In this document: one piece after another, positions 1 through 7,265 of the stretch | Position numbering within the stretch: position 1 is the stretch's first letter | How the letters are laid out: each line of letters begins with the position of its first letter | From: an uncultured Bacilli bacterium | GTDB taxonomy: Bacteria; Bacillota_I; Bacilli_A; RF39; UBA660 | DNA length: 20,715 nt | Direction of reading: 5' to 3' | Assembly: GCA_934096605.1 (NCBI GenBank) | Contig: CAKOMI010000023.1 | Span: 1 to 20,715 of the forward strand | The notes under the pieces: model-generated | Database searches by the model: none | The model's input: the letters and a program-made list of their open reading frames with translations, nothing else | Told to the model about the DNA's origin: nothing | Made by a program: the position numbers and the translations under genes

Positions 1-2
1 CA

Positions 3-92
3 GGATTTTCTTTAGAAAGAACAATCTATTACTTTATTCTTATTTTATCTAGTACCTTGGGTAGTATGATAGGTATTTCTAAACAAAGTTAG
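3..92 (+). CDS. Possible C-terminal end of a plus-strand membrane protein (partial)
   Basis: An open frame enters from the left edge and ends with TAG at 90-92, giving 29 residues. The middle is hydrophobic (IYYFILILSSTLGSMIG), as in the last helix of a membrane protein, and the tail is short and polar. No start is visible and I cannot name a family. It converges on the minus-strand gene that ends at 89, the two stop codons overlapping by a few bases, a layout seen at other convergent pairs in this window. A T-rich run follows at about 116-126, but without a convincing GC stem. The call rests only on an open frame and plausible composition, so it could be chance. Confidence 0.35.
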   Translation, partial: GFSLERTIYYFILILSSTLGSMIGISKQS

Positions 93-400
93 ATTCCTTC
101 AAAGATGAATGAGTCTTCTTTTTTTATTATTTTAGAGTCATGACTATAATAAAGGTTGGTCTTTGGATTTACTGTGTCTTTAGCATAGCCAAGAGTTATT
201 AGTTCACCTAGCGTTATTTCTTCCTTGCAAACATTGTCATAATAGCAAGATTCTGCTCCTTCTGTAATAGCTTTAGTAGCCACAAGAGTTTTTCGCTCTG
301 TATTTTTTTGGATTACTTTTAAAATTGACCCCCCAATGATAAAGAAAAGAATTAAAAGAATCGTAAAAATAATCATTACTTTATTTAGTTTCTGTGCCAT
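89..400 (-). CDS. Small single-pass membrane protein, pilin-like layout, unknown function
   Basis: This 103-residue protein has a short basic N-terminus, one hydrophobic segment (about residues 8-29) and a polar extracytoplasmic part with two Cys (SCYYDNVCKEE). The stretch LGELITLGYAKDTVNPKTNL resembles the C-terminal part of small pilin-like proteins common in gut Bacilli, where a 'leu-rich, Gly-Tyr, then Asp-Pro-Lys' pattern follows a membrane helix. That resemblance is an inference. No clear prepilin peptidase site is seen. The ATG at 400 lies 20 bases inside the end of tgt; an alternative ATG at 376, just after the tgt stop, would trim eight residues. Neither has a strong ribosome-binding site, so translation is probably coupled to tgt. 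Its codons for Gly-Gly contain a run of six G (about 330-335). Confidence 0.65.
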   Translation of the reverse strand: MAQKLNKVMIIFTILLILFFIIGGSILKVIQKNTERKTLVATKAITEGAESCYYDNVCKEEITLGELITLGYAKDTVNPKTNLYYSHDSKIIKKEDSFIFEGI

Positions 401-1499
401 AATAATTCTTAATAAATTCCTCTCTAAATTCTAACATACGATCCTTTTTAATAGCTTCTCTTATTTCTTCCATTAAAGAAATGAGATAACGAATATTATG
501 AATTGATAATAGACGAGCCCCAAAAGTTTCATCAGCATTAATTAAATGTTTTATATAAGCCTTCGTATAATGTTTACAAGCATAGCAATCACATTCATCA
601 CTAATTGGTGTAAAATCTCTTTTATATTTAGCATTTTTGATGTTTATCTTACCATATTTTGTTAAGGCATGACCATGTCTTGCTAGACGTGTCGGACTAA
701 CACAATCAAAGATATCAATGCCTCTTATAACGTTTTCAACTAAGTCGATGGGGTCTCCTACTCCCATTAAATAACGAATTTTATCTTCTGGTAAGTATTT
801 CGTTGAATATTCAACCATTTGGTATTGCGTTTTCTTATCTTCCCCAACACTGGTACCGCCAACAGAATAACCATCAAAATTCATTTTAACTAATTCTTCA
901 GCGCAATGGCGTCTTAGGTCTTCATAGTTTCCACCTTGAACAATACCAAATAAAATCTGATTATTATGATGAAAAACGTCTTTACCACGTTTAGCCCATC
1001 TAAGTGTTCTTTCAACACTTTGACTGACATATTCTCTTGTGGCAGGAAATCCTATACACTCATCAAAACTCATAAGGATATCACTACCTAAGTTTTCTTG
1101 AATAGCAACCGATTTTTCAGGTGTTAGTAATAGTTTATCGCCATTATATTGATTTTTAAAATGAACACCCTCTTCGGTTATATCTTTAGGTCGTGCAAGG
1201 GAGAATACTTGAAATCCACCAGAATCAGTAAGAATAGGTCCATCATAATTCATGAATTTGTGTAAACCACCGGCATCACGAACAACGTCATCGCCTGGTC
1301 TTAACCATAAATGATAAGTATTAGCAAGAATAATACCGGCATGCACCTCTTTTATTTCTTCAGGGCTAAGGGTTTTAACTGTTGCTTGGGTACCAACTGG
1401 CATAAACATGGGCGTTTCATAAGTTTTACCATTAAATGTAATTTCCCCTAGTCTTGCATGAGTATTTTTCTCTGTTTTTAATAATTTGTATTCTACCAT
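381..1499 (-). CDS. tgt: Queuine/preQ1 tRNA-guanine transglycosylase
   Basis: Exchanges guanine-34 in the anticodons of tRNAs for Asp, Asn, His and Tyr for preQ1, the first tRNA-bound step of queuosine synthesis, in the cytoplasm. At 372 residues it has normal length. Visible landmarks are the substrate-binding LTDSGGFQVFS (D92), SFDEC (D146), GYSVGGTSVGE, the nucleophile region IFDCVSPTRLARHG (D265), and a zinc site of C303, C305, C308 and H334. The open frame extends 18 codons upstream, but the start at 1499 is preferred: it follows AAGGA at 7 bases and begins with the usual MVEYKLL sequence. A sigma-A type promoter lies directly upstream. Its partner QueA is encoded 1 kb away in a separate transcription unit, whereas many Firmicutes have queA-tgt together. 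Confidence 0.97.
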   Translation of the reverse strand: MVEYKLLKTEKNTHARLGEITFNGKTYETPMFMPVGTQATVKTLSPEEIKEVHAGIILANTYHLWLRPGDDVVRDAGGLHKFMNYDGPILTDSGGFQVFSLARPKDITEEGVHFKNQYNGDKLLLTPEKSVAIQENLGSDILMSFDECIGFPATREYVSQSVERTLRWAKRGKDVFHHNNQILFGIVQGGNYEDLRRHCAEELVKMNFDGYSVGGTSVGEDKKTQYQMVEYSTKYLPEDKIRYLMGVGDPIDLVENVIRGIDIFDCVSPTRLARHGHALTKYGKINIKNAKYKRDFTPISDECDCYACKHYTKAYIKHLINADETFGARLLSIHNIRYLISLMEEIREAIKKDRMLEFREEFIKNYYGTETK

Positions 1500-1524
1500 A
1501 AAGTAATCCTTCTTTCTGTTTACA

Positions 1525-1553
1525 ATTATAACAAAAAATAAAATAATAGCCAA
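1525..1553 (-). promoter_or_regulatory. Sigma-A type promoter of tgt
   Basis: On the minus strand, TTGGCT (1553-1548) is followed after 17 bases by a perfect TATAAT (1530-1525). The tgt start is 26 bases beyond the -10, with a good ribosome-binding site between. It is back-to-back with the plus-strand promoter at 1564-1592. Confidence 0.75.
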
Positions 1554-1563
1554 GGAAAATAAC

Positions 1564-1592
1564 TTGCATAAAATTCAGAAAAACTTTATAAT
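1564..1592 (+). promoter_or_regulatory. Sigma-A type promoter of the 151-residue gene
   Basis: TTGCAT (1564-1569), a 17-base spacer and perfect TATAAT (1587-1592) lie 33 bases before the ATG at 1626. AGAGAGG at 1609-1615 is the ribosome-binding site. The -35 boxes of this and the tgt promoter are only about 10 bases apart, so the two promoters may compete or be co-regulated. Confidence 0.75.
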
Positions 1593-1625
1593 AACAAGCA
1601 ACTTGGAAAGAGAGGTTACTTAACT

Positions 1626-2081
1626 ATGATGTTTAGTGTTTACACTGATAATTTATTTAAAGAATTAATGAGAAACAAAAAAACAAGTGAAGGATTCCAA
1701 AATTTTAGTAAAGATAATGTTAATAATATTTATAAAACGGCTTTATTTTTGCAAGATAATGGCTTTTTTGCAAAAGATAAACTATATAACATTTTAGAAG
1801 CTATGTGTAAAGATCAAGACATTAAGAAAAAATTTGATCATCAGTTTTTATTATGGATATTTTGTATGGATCCTAATCTTGAGTTAATAAAACTTGTCTA
1901 TGGTAATAAGATGGCTAATATAGACATTGAGAAAAAAGCTTTGGAAGAATTTAAGATTGGCCCTAAATATTTAAAAGAATTCGTTAAACTCGAATTAGAA
2001 TTCTGGAGAAATTTTGATTTTAAATTATTAGAAGATATTGAATTAATACAAAAAGAAAACTACACACCACATAAAAAATAG
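1626..2081 (+). CDS. Conserved-looking hypothetical protein, soluble, helical
   Basis: This 151-residue protein is not recognised. It is Lys/Glu/Asn-rich, has no signal peptide or membrane helix, and appears mostly alpha-helical (for example NNIYKTALFLQDNGFF and ALEEFKIGPKYLKEFVKLE), so a cytoplasmic role is likely. It has a ribosome-binding site (AGAGAGG, 10 bases from ATG), its own strong promoter and its own terminator, which together argue that it is a real single-gene transcription unit. A second ATG lies three bases on; I keep the first for better spacing. It sits alone on the plus strand between two queuosine genes on the minus strand, and a link to tRNA modification would be only guesswork. 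Confidence 0.8.
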   Translation: MMFSVYTDNLFKELMRNKKTSEGFQNFSKDNVNNIYKTALFLQDNGFFAKDKLYNILEAMCKDQDIKKKFDHQFLLWIFCMDPNLELIKLVYGNKMANIDIEKKALEEFKIGPKYLKEFVKLELEFWRNFDFKLLEDIELIQKENYTPHKK

Positions 2082-2095
2082 ATGCGTAGTTTTTT
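2056..2095. terminator. Bidirectional intrinsic terminator between convergent genes
   Basis: The arms AAAACTAC (2056-2063) and GTAGTTTT (2086-2093) form an 8-bp stem around a 22-base loop. On the plus strand a run of T ends the structure (2090-2096). On the minus strand the last arm is followed by CTTTTTG, so it can serve the queA-side transcript too. The left arm lies inside the last codons of the plus-strand gene. Confidence 0.65.
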
Positions 2096-2272
2096 TCATA
2101 ATACTCTTTTATTAGTTCTCAAATTATTAATGCTGACTAATAAGTTTTCATAATAATCATAATTATTTTCTAGTTTAGCATGCAAGGATAAATCTTGTAG
2201 TAGTGGTGTATTTAATAAAGTAAAAACACTTTCACCAAGACTATTTTTAGTATATATTTTATAAGCATTTAA
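2096..2272 (-). pseudogene. Out-of-frame 3' part of the gene downstream of queA
   Basis: Immediately after the 80-codon frame stops, the minus strand stays open in another reading frame for 58 codons, from 2272 to a TGA at 2098-2096. The translation is protein-like, with motifs such as KIYTKNSLGESVFTLLNTP and a helical, charged C-terminus (LHAKLENNYDYYENLLVSIN). It has no start codon or ribosome-binding site of its own, and it ends just before the bidirectional terminator, where a queA transcript would be expected to end. I read it as the second half of one gene of about 140 codons, separated by a frame disruption near the TAA at 2269-2271. A sequencing or assembly error is the main alternative. 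Confidence 0.5.
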
Positions 2273-2511
2273 TTAATGCCTACAGGAAATAGCAGATCAA
2301 AAGAAACTATATTAATACGTCGTAAGAAATTAAAGAAAAATGTTAAAGCAACTAGATTAGTTGTTGGCACATTAGTATCAGTAATGCCTTTGTTTAACTT
2401 ATAAAATATTGCAAATTGCATATGAAAATGCCAATCATCTATCATAATGCATCCCTCTTGTAATTCCGGTTTTAATTCATCCCAAAAAACATGCAAAATC
2501 GTCTCAGACAT
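2269..2511 (-). CDS. Hypothetical protein coupled to queA, apparently truncated by a frameshift
   Basis: The 80-residue frame starts with ATG overlapping the queA stop by one base (TAATG), a typical translational coupling arrangement. I do not recognise the family. The sequence has an acidic start with WDELKPEL, a His-rich stretch (DDWHFHMQF) and a hydrophobic segment with basic residues (ALTFFFNFLRRINIVSFDLLF). It then ends abruptly at GIN-stop, while another frame stays open to 2096 and looks like its natural continuation, so the product is probably about 140 residues long in relatives. Whether this copy is dead, recoded or misassembled cannot be decided here. Confidence 0.5.
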   Translation of the reverse strand: MSETILHVFWDELKPELQEGCIMIDDWHFHMQFAIFYKLNKGITDTNVPTTNLVALTFFFNFLRRINIVSFDLLFPVGIN

Positions 2512-3542
2512 TAATCTCTCTTAATAAACATAGCATCACCAAAAGAGAAAAAACGATAATTATTTTTTATAGCCACTTCATAAGCGTGTAAAATAAACTC
2601 CTTACTTGAGAAAGCACTAACAAGCATAACTAAAGTACTCTTTGGCAAATGAAAATTAGTAATTAAACAGTCTATTCCTAAAAATTCAAAACCAGGATAA
2701 ATAAAGATATCGGTATTACCATGACACTCCTTAAATTCATGGTATTTATGCATAATAGTTTCTAATGTCCTAGTAGAAGTGGTGCCCACAGCAATAATAC
2801 GTCTACCATCTTCTTTAGCTTTATTTAAAATATCCGCGGTTTCTTTACTCATTTCATAAAACTCACTATGCATATGATGTTTAGTAACGTCACTCACCTC
2901 CACTGGTCTAAATGTTCCAAGACCAACATGTAAAGTAACACTGGTAACAATAACACCCTTATCCTTTATTTTTTCTAACAATTCATTTGTAAAATGAAGT
3001 CCAGCAGTTGGCGCAGCCGCACTACCTAAGTTTTTAGCATACACCGTTTGATAACGATCTTTATCCATTAATTTCTCATGAATATAAGGTGGCAGTGGCA
3101 TCTCTCCTAACTCATCTAAGATTTCTAAAAAAATGCCTTCATATAAAAATTCAACAACAACGATACCTTCTGATTTTTTCTCGGTAACTCTGGCTTTTAA
3201 TAAGCCAGCCCCAAAACTTATAACCGTATCAATATGGAGTCTTTTAAAAGGTCTAGACAAACACTCCCATTTATTACTACCTAAATCTTTTAAGAGTAAT
3301 AATTCAATATGGGCTTTAGTACTTTCTTTTTCACCAATTAACCTAGCAGGTATAACTTTAGTGTCATTTAAGACTAAGACGTCGCCTTTTTTTAAATAAT
3401 CTATGATATTACTAAAATGACGATGCTCTAAAAGACCAGTATCTCGGTCCATCACTAGTAATTTGCTACTCGTTCTGTCACTAAGAGGTGTCTGGGCAAT
3501 TAACTCTTCTGGTAATTCATAATCAAAATCTTCTGTACTCAT
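2511..3542 (-). CDS. queA: S-adenosylmethionine:tRNA ribosyltransferase-isomerase
   Basis: Transfers and isomerises the ribosyl part of S-adenosylmethionine onto preQ1-34 in tRNA to give epoxyqueuosine, the step after Tgt. It has 343 residues, the usual length. Family landmarks are the start DFDYELPEELIAQTP, LNDTKVIPARL, GSAAAPTAGLHFT, GLGTFRPV, VGTTSTRTLE and NFHLPKSTLVMLVSAF. The ATG follows AGGAAGTG at 7 bases. It is the first gene of a short unit that includes the coupled gene ending at 2269. The upstream region is shared with a divergent transglutaminase-like gene. Confidence 0.97.
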   Translation of the reverse strand: MSTEDFDYELPEELIAQTPLSDRTSSKLLVMDRDTGLLEHRHFSNIIDYLKKGDVLVLNDTKVIPARLIGEKESTKAHIELLLLKDLGSNKWECLSRPFKRLHIDTVISFGAGLLKARVTEKKSEGIVVVEFLYEGIFLEILDELGEMPLPPYIHEKLMDKDRYQTVYAKNLGSAAAPTAGLHFTNELLEKIKDKGVIVTSVTLHVGLGTFRPVEVSDVTKHHMHSEFYEMSKETADILNKAKEDGRRIIAVGTTSTRTLETIMHKYHEFKECHGNTDIFIYPGFEFLGIDCLITNFHLPKSTLVMLVSAFSSKEFILHAYEVAIKNNYRFFSFGDAMFIKRD

Positions 3543-3564
3543 TTTTATTCACTTCCTAGGTGTT

Positions 3565-3609
3565 ATTTTAGCACACATTTGTCAAATATAGCAAATATTT
3601 ACATATAAT
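3565..3609. promoter_or_regulatory. Overlapping divergent promoters of queA and the transglutaminase-like gene
   Basis: For queA (minus), TTGCTA (3594-3589), 18 bases, then TAAAAT (3570-3565). For the plus-strand gene, TTGTCA (3579-3584), 19 bases, then TATAAT (3604-3609). The two promoters interleave. The perfect TATAAT implies that the upstream ATG at 3608, which falls inside it, is not a translation start. Confidence 0.5.
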
Positions 3610-3632
3610 GTGTTGTCCGTATTGCAGAAAAC

Positions 3633-3656
3633 ACAACATTTTTGATAGAATGTTGT
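3633..3656 (+). promoter_or_regulatory. Inverted repeat in the 5' leader, next to the ribosome-binding site
   Basis: ACAACATT (3633-3640) and AATGTTGT (3649-3656) are perfect 8-base inverted arms with an 8-base loop, ending 1-2 bases before the TTAGGA ribosome-binding site (3656-3661). A further TGTTGT at 3611-3616 can pair with the left arm instead. It could be an operator or an RNA hairpin modulating translation; no ligand or protein is suggested by the sequence. Confidence 0.4.
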
Positions 3657-3670
3657 TAGGAATGATGACT

Positions 3671-4633
3671 ATGAAAAATAAAAGCTCTTTAATTTGTATG
3701 ATTATCTGTTTAATATTTATTTTGATTACGCTTTTAACATGGAATAAAGCAACAACATTTTTGGCAAACACAGTCATGAGTGATCCTAAAACATTAATTT
3801 TACCAACTAATAATTATCACAAAGATACTAAGTTTTTATTTGTTCAAGAAACTACCGATTTTACCCCACTTAGTAAAGGTGACTTAAAAAATATTTTTTA
3901 TACAATTGTTAACCATGGTTGGCAAGAATTTACTTTTTATTGTCCAAAAGAATATACAAATTGTTTAGATGATATAAAAGAGTTTAGTAAAAATCAAAAT
4001 TTACTTACACATTTAAATAATTTTGTGCATCCTTATAATAGTTTTAGTAATGTTAAGACCTCGATTAGTGAAAGTGGCGAGATAAATGTTTTTATTCAGT
4101 ATATTTATAGCGAGGAACAAATTAAATTAATTAATGAAAAAGTTGATACTTTGTATAGTGAGTTAATTACAAGTGATATGAGTGATTATGATAAAATACT
4201 TACTATTCATGATTATATTATAAATAATACCAAATATGATGTAGAAAGAAATAATAATGGGAATAGTACATACCACTCCTATACAGCCTATGGGCCTTTA
4301 TTTGAAGGATATGCGACTTGTAACGGTTACACTGATGCAATGGCTTTATTTTTAGAAAAGATGGGTATAACAAACTTTAAAGTGGCGATGACTCCAGATA
4401 ATGACTTACAAGAAGGACATGTCTGGAATGCCCTTTATCTGGATAACGAATGGAAACATTTAGATTTAACTTGGGATGATCCAGTTAGTACTGATGGGTC
4501 AGATTATTTACAACATAAATATTTTTTAATAACAACTAAACAATTAAAAGAAGCCGATAGTGGTGAGGTGGTAGTCGTTGAGCATAACTTTAAAGATAGT
4601 ATTTATAGAGAGCTAAAAGAAAAGACAGATTAA
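3671..4633 (+). CDS. Membrane-anchored transglutaminase-like (papain-fold) protein
   Basis: A 320-residue protein with an N-terminal membrane anchor (about residues 7-25) and an outward-facing C-terminal transglutaminase-like domain. The catalytic triad is visible: Cys217 in GYATCNGYTDAM, His250 in EGHVWNAL and Asp265 in HLDLTWDDP, preceded by the usual helix ILTIHDYIINNTKYD. Proteins with this fold cross-link or hydrolyse amide bonds, and cell-surface or spore-related peptidase roles are known in Firmicutes; the substrate here cannot be read from sequence. The start at 3671 is preferred because TTAGGA lies 9 bases upstream and because a longer frame from 3608 would begin within the promoter. 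It is transcribed alone and converges on miaA. Confidence 0.85.
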   Translation: MKNKSSLICMIICLIFILITLLTWNKATTFLANTVMSDPKTLILPTNNYHKDTKFLFVQETTDFTPLSKGDLKNIFYTIVNHGWQEFTFYCPKEYTNCLDDIKEFSKNQNLLTHLNNFVHPYNSFSNVKTSISESGEINVFIQYIYSEEQIKLINEKVDTLYSELITSDMSDYDKILTIHDYIINNTKYDVERNNNGNSTYHSYTAYGPLFEGYATCNGYTDAMALFLEKMGITNFKVAMTPDNDLQEGHVWNALYLDNEWKHLDLTWDDPVSTDGSDYLQHKYFLITTKQLKEADSGEVVVVEHNFKDSIYRELKEKTD

Positions 4634-4648
4634 AATTACTGTCTTTTT
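4620..4648. terminator. Bidirectional terminator shared with miaA
   Basis: AAAAGACAG (4620-4628) pairs with CTGTCTTTT (4639-4647) around a 10-base loop. There are T runs at the end on both strands. The stop codons of the transglutaminase-like gene (4631-4633) and miaA (4636-4638) both lie inside the loop, and the stems form the last codons of both genes. Confidence 0.85.
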
Positions 4649-5499
4649 AAGTATTCATCAATATACTCACTTACTTTATCTATTGTTTCGTTAAAGTTTT
4701 CGTAGTTTACGTTATACCAATGAACTGGTAATTGATGATTAAAGAAGGTGTATTGTCTTTTAGCGTAATGGCGAGAATTTTTTTTAATATTATTAATAGC
4801 TTCTTCTTTAGATATGTCCCCTTTAAAGTAAGCAATTAATTCTTTATAACCAATAGCAGTTTTTAATGCCTTTGTTTCACCCCATTTGGTATATAAAGAT
4901 TCTGCCTCGCTTTCTAATCCTTCTTTTAACATACTATCTACCCTGGCATCTATTTTCTTATAAAGTGTATCTCTATCAGTAGTAAGACCAATTATTAAAG
5001 ATTTATATAATTCTTTAGAATTAGTAACAGGCTTGGTTCCCCTATTTAGAAATCTTATTAAACGAACCCGATTATTAACATGAATAGAACATGATGCATC
5101 TATTTTTTTACACATATTAAGTAGTTCGGCATTTGAATAATTAGCATAGTCATTATTAAAGTTATCAGCTGAAAATTGGTAGTCATATAGACAAGCTTTT
5201 AAGTAAAGACCAGTGCCACCGACAAAGATAATATTTTTAGCAATATTTTCTTCTATAATCTTTCTAGCATCTTTTTGATAATCACAAACTGTATAAAAAG
5301 TATCAGGACTTACAATATCAAAAAGATAGTGTTTGATACCTTCTTTTTCACTTTCTTTTATTTTAGCCGTGCCAATATTTAAATCCTTATAAACTTGCAT
5401 CGCGTCACAGTTAATAATAATGGCATTATATTTTTTGGCTAGTTCAATGCTTAATTTTGTTTTACCGACCCCTGTGGGACCAACAATGGCTAAAATCAT
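4636..5499 (-). CDS. miaA: tRNA dimethylallyltransferase
   Basis: Adds a dimethylallyl group to N6 of adenosine-37 next to the anticodon of tRNAs reading codons that start with U. The 287 residues are slightly short for the family (about 300-315). Landmarks are the P-loop GPTGVGKT (7-14), the general base Asp32 in NCDAMQVYKDLNIGTAK, FVGGTGLYLKA, AIGYKELIAYFKG and the C-terminal SRHYAKRQYTFF tRNA-contact motif. A strong AAGGAGG precedes the ATG. It is the last gene of the yqeG-yqeH-mutL-miaA run, 11 bases after mutL, and ends in the bidirectional terminator. MutL-MiaA neighbourhood is common in bacteria. Confidence 0.97.
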   Translation of the reverse strand: MILAIVGPTGVGKTKLSIELAKKYNAIIINCDAMQVYKDLNIGTAKIKESEKEGIKHYLFDIVSPDTFYTVCDYQKDARKIIEENIAKNIIFVGGTGLYLKACLYDYQFSADNFNNDYANYSNAELLNMCKKIDASCSIHVNNRVRLIRFLNRGTKPVTNSKELYKSLIIGLTTDRDTLYKKIDARVDSMLKEGLESEAESLYTKWGETKALKTAIGYKELIAYFKGDISKEEAINNIKKNSRHYAKRQYTFFNHQLPVHWYNVNYENFNETIDKVSEYIDEYLKRQ

Positions 5500-5510
5500 C
5501 AGATACCTCC

Positions 5511-7265
5511 TTAATTCATACTTCTTTTAAACATTCTTTCTAAATCATAAATGCTAAATTTAATAATAGTAGGTCTTCCATGCGGACAGTTATATGGGTT
5601 ATCACACGCACAAAGTTCATCTAAAAGTTCTTCTTGGGCTTCATGCGAAATACGCATATTGGCTTTAATACTCATTTTACATGCTAGAGTTATCGCGATA
5701 CTTTCATTAAATTTAACGGGGTCAATACTTGTTACCCCACTAACTATTAAATCAATTATTTTTCTAATACTTTCTTCTTCATAGCCAGATCTAAGCCACG
5801 TTGGATGAGCTTTTACAATAATAGTATTCATCCCAAAAGGGGCTATATCAAAGCCTATTTCATTTAAGTGAGGAATTTCTTTTTGAACAGCTAAAAATTC
5901 ACTTCCAGAAAGTTCAATAGTAATTGGAAAAAGCAAATTAGTTTGATGAAATGTATGGCTTTTTAAGGCAGCCATGTTCCGTTCATAATTGACTCTTTCT
6001 TGAGCTGCATGTTGATCGATTAAGAAAACACCTGTTTCATTTTCAGCAATAATGTAAGTGCCATGGGCTAGTCCTACAGGATAAAGTTTTAGTTTTTTCA
6101 TCTCTGGGTTAACATTTATAACTTCTTCTTGTGTATCATTACTCACACTCGCTGCAAAGTCAAATGTAGCTTGGGCATTTTCTACTTTATACTCACTTTC
6201 TGTTTCTTTAATGATATCAGTCATAACCTCATTTTTAATCTGATTAGATTCTGGTAACCGTTCTACGGCATCCGGAATTAGTAAGGCTTTATATAAAGCA
6301 CTCTTAATAGTCTTAACAATCAAATCATATAAAACGTCCATCTTTGATAATTTAATATCTTGTTTAGTCGGATGAATATTTACATCAACAAGAGTCGGGT
6401 CAGTATTAATTTTTAAAACAACAATAGGATATTTAATATCTGGTTTATAGGTATAGTAAGCATCATTAATCGCCCGGTTAATCTCGTTATTTCTAATTAT
6501 TCGGTCATTAACAATAACAATCATGTGATTACGATTACTTTTTAGAATTTCTGGTTTACAAACATAACCAAACAAATCAAAGTCATCGTTACTTGCCCGA
6601 ATTTCAAGCATTCTTTTTGAAACACTTAAGCCATATATTTCATGAATAGTCTTTAGCATATTATTACTACCACTAGTCATAACCAATGTAGTATTGTCAT
6701 TCGTAAGAGAAAAAGCAATTTCTGGATGCGATAAGGCAAGTTTTTCAACAAAAGAAACACAGTTAGCTAGTTCATATTGTTCACTTTTTAAATATTTAAG
6801 ACGAGCAGGCGTATTATAAAAGAGATTAGTAACAGTAATACTTGTTCCTACTCTAGCATCACTAGATTCTTCTAAGACCTTTTTGCCACCTTCAATTACA
6901 ATATGTGTGCCTAACCCACCATCACTAGTAATTAGATTAGTTTTAGAAACACTGGCAATTGATGGTAAAGCTTCACCGCGAAATCCCAATGTATCAATAA
7001 AAAACAAATCATCATCTTTATATATTTTACTAGTCGCATGACGCATAAAAGCAAGAGAAGCATCCTCTTTACTCATACCTATTCCATCATCAATAACTTC
7101 AATTTTCTTTTTGCCACCTTCACTTAAATTAATTATTATTTTTTTAGCATGAGCATCAATACTATTTTCACATAGTTCTTTAACGATGGAGCTACATTTT
7201 TCAACTACTTCACCCGCGGCAATTTTATTGGCTAAATTTTCATCCATCACTCTAATCTTTGTCAT
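5511..7265 (-). CDS. mutL: DNA mismatch repair protein MutL, endonuclease type
   Basis: Couples MutS mismatch recognition to strand removal. The N-terminal GHKL ATPase shows catalytic Glu30 with Asn34 (VKELCENSIDAHA), IDDGIGM (58-64) and GFRGEALPSIAS (94-105). The C-terminal dimerisation domain carries the endonuclease motif DQHAAQERVNYE (417-428), with ACKMSIKA and CPHGRPT nearby, so this is the nicking MutL of bacteria lacking MutH. Length is 584 residues. The frame opens 11 codons earlier, but GGGAG 6 bases before the ATG at 7265 and the family start MTKIRVMDENLANKIAAGEV fix this start. It overlaps the end of yqeH by 14 bases. No mutS lies in the window. Confidence 0.97.
   Translation of the reverse strand: MTKIRVMDENLANKIAAGEVVEKCSSIVKELCENSIDAHAKKIIINLSEGGKKKIEVIDDGIGMSKEDASLAFMRHATSKIYKDDDLFFIDTLGFRGEALPSIASVSKTNLITSDGGLGTHIVIEGGKKVLEESSDARVGTSITVTNLFYNTPARLKYLKSEQYELANCVSFVEKLALSHPEIAFSLTNDNTTLVMTSGSNNMLKTIHEIYGLSVSKRMLEIRASNDDFDLFGYVCKPEILKSNRNHMIVIVNDRIIRNNEINRAINDAYYTYKPDIKYPIVVLKINTDPTLVDVNIHPTKQDIKLSKMDVLYDLIVKTIKSALYKALLIPDAVERLPESNQIKNEVMTDIIKETESEYKVENAQATFDFAASVSNDTQEEVINVNPEMKKLKLYPVGLAHGTYIIAENETGVFLIDQHAAQERVNYERNMAALKSHTFHQTNLLFPITIELSGSEFLAVQKEIPHLNEIGFDIAPFGMNTIIVKAHPTWLRSGYEEESIRKIIDLIVSGVTSIDPVKFNESIAITLACKMSIKANMRISHEAQEELLDELCACDNPYNCPHGRPTIIKFSIYDLERMFKRSMN

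Noticed and set aside
1500..1553. N-terminal extension of Tgt in the longest open frame
   Set aside because: The hydrophobic extension is foreign to the family and overlaps the promoter; the ATG at 1499 has a good ribosome-binding site.
1525..1625. preQ1 riboswitch upstream of the queuosine genes
   Set aside because: No preQ1-type pseudoknot (short stem-loop followed by an A-rich tail pairing into the loop) could be recognised in this leader or before queA.
3608..3670. Upstream 21-codon extension of the transglutaminase-like gene with a CCPYC motif, like a zinc knuckle
   Set aside because: The ATG lies inside the TATAAT box, has no ribosome-binding site, and the extension precedes a normal membrane-anchor start that has one.
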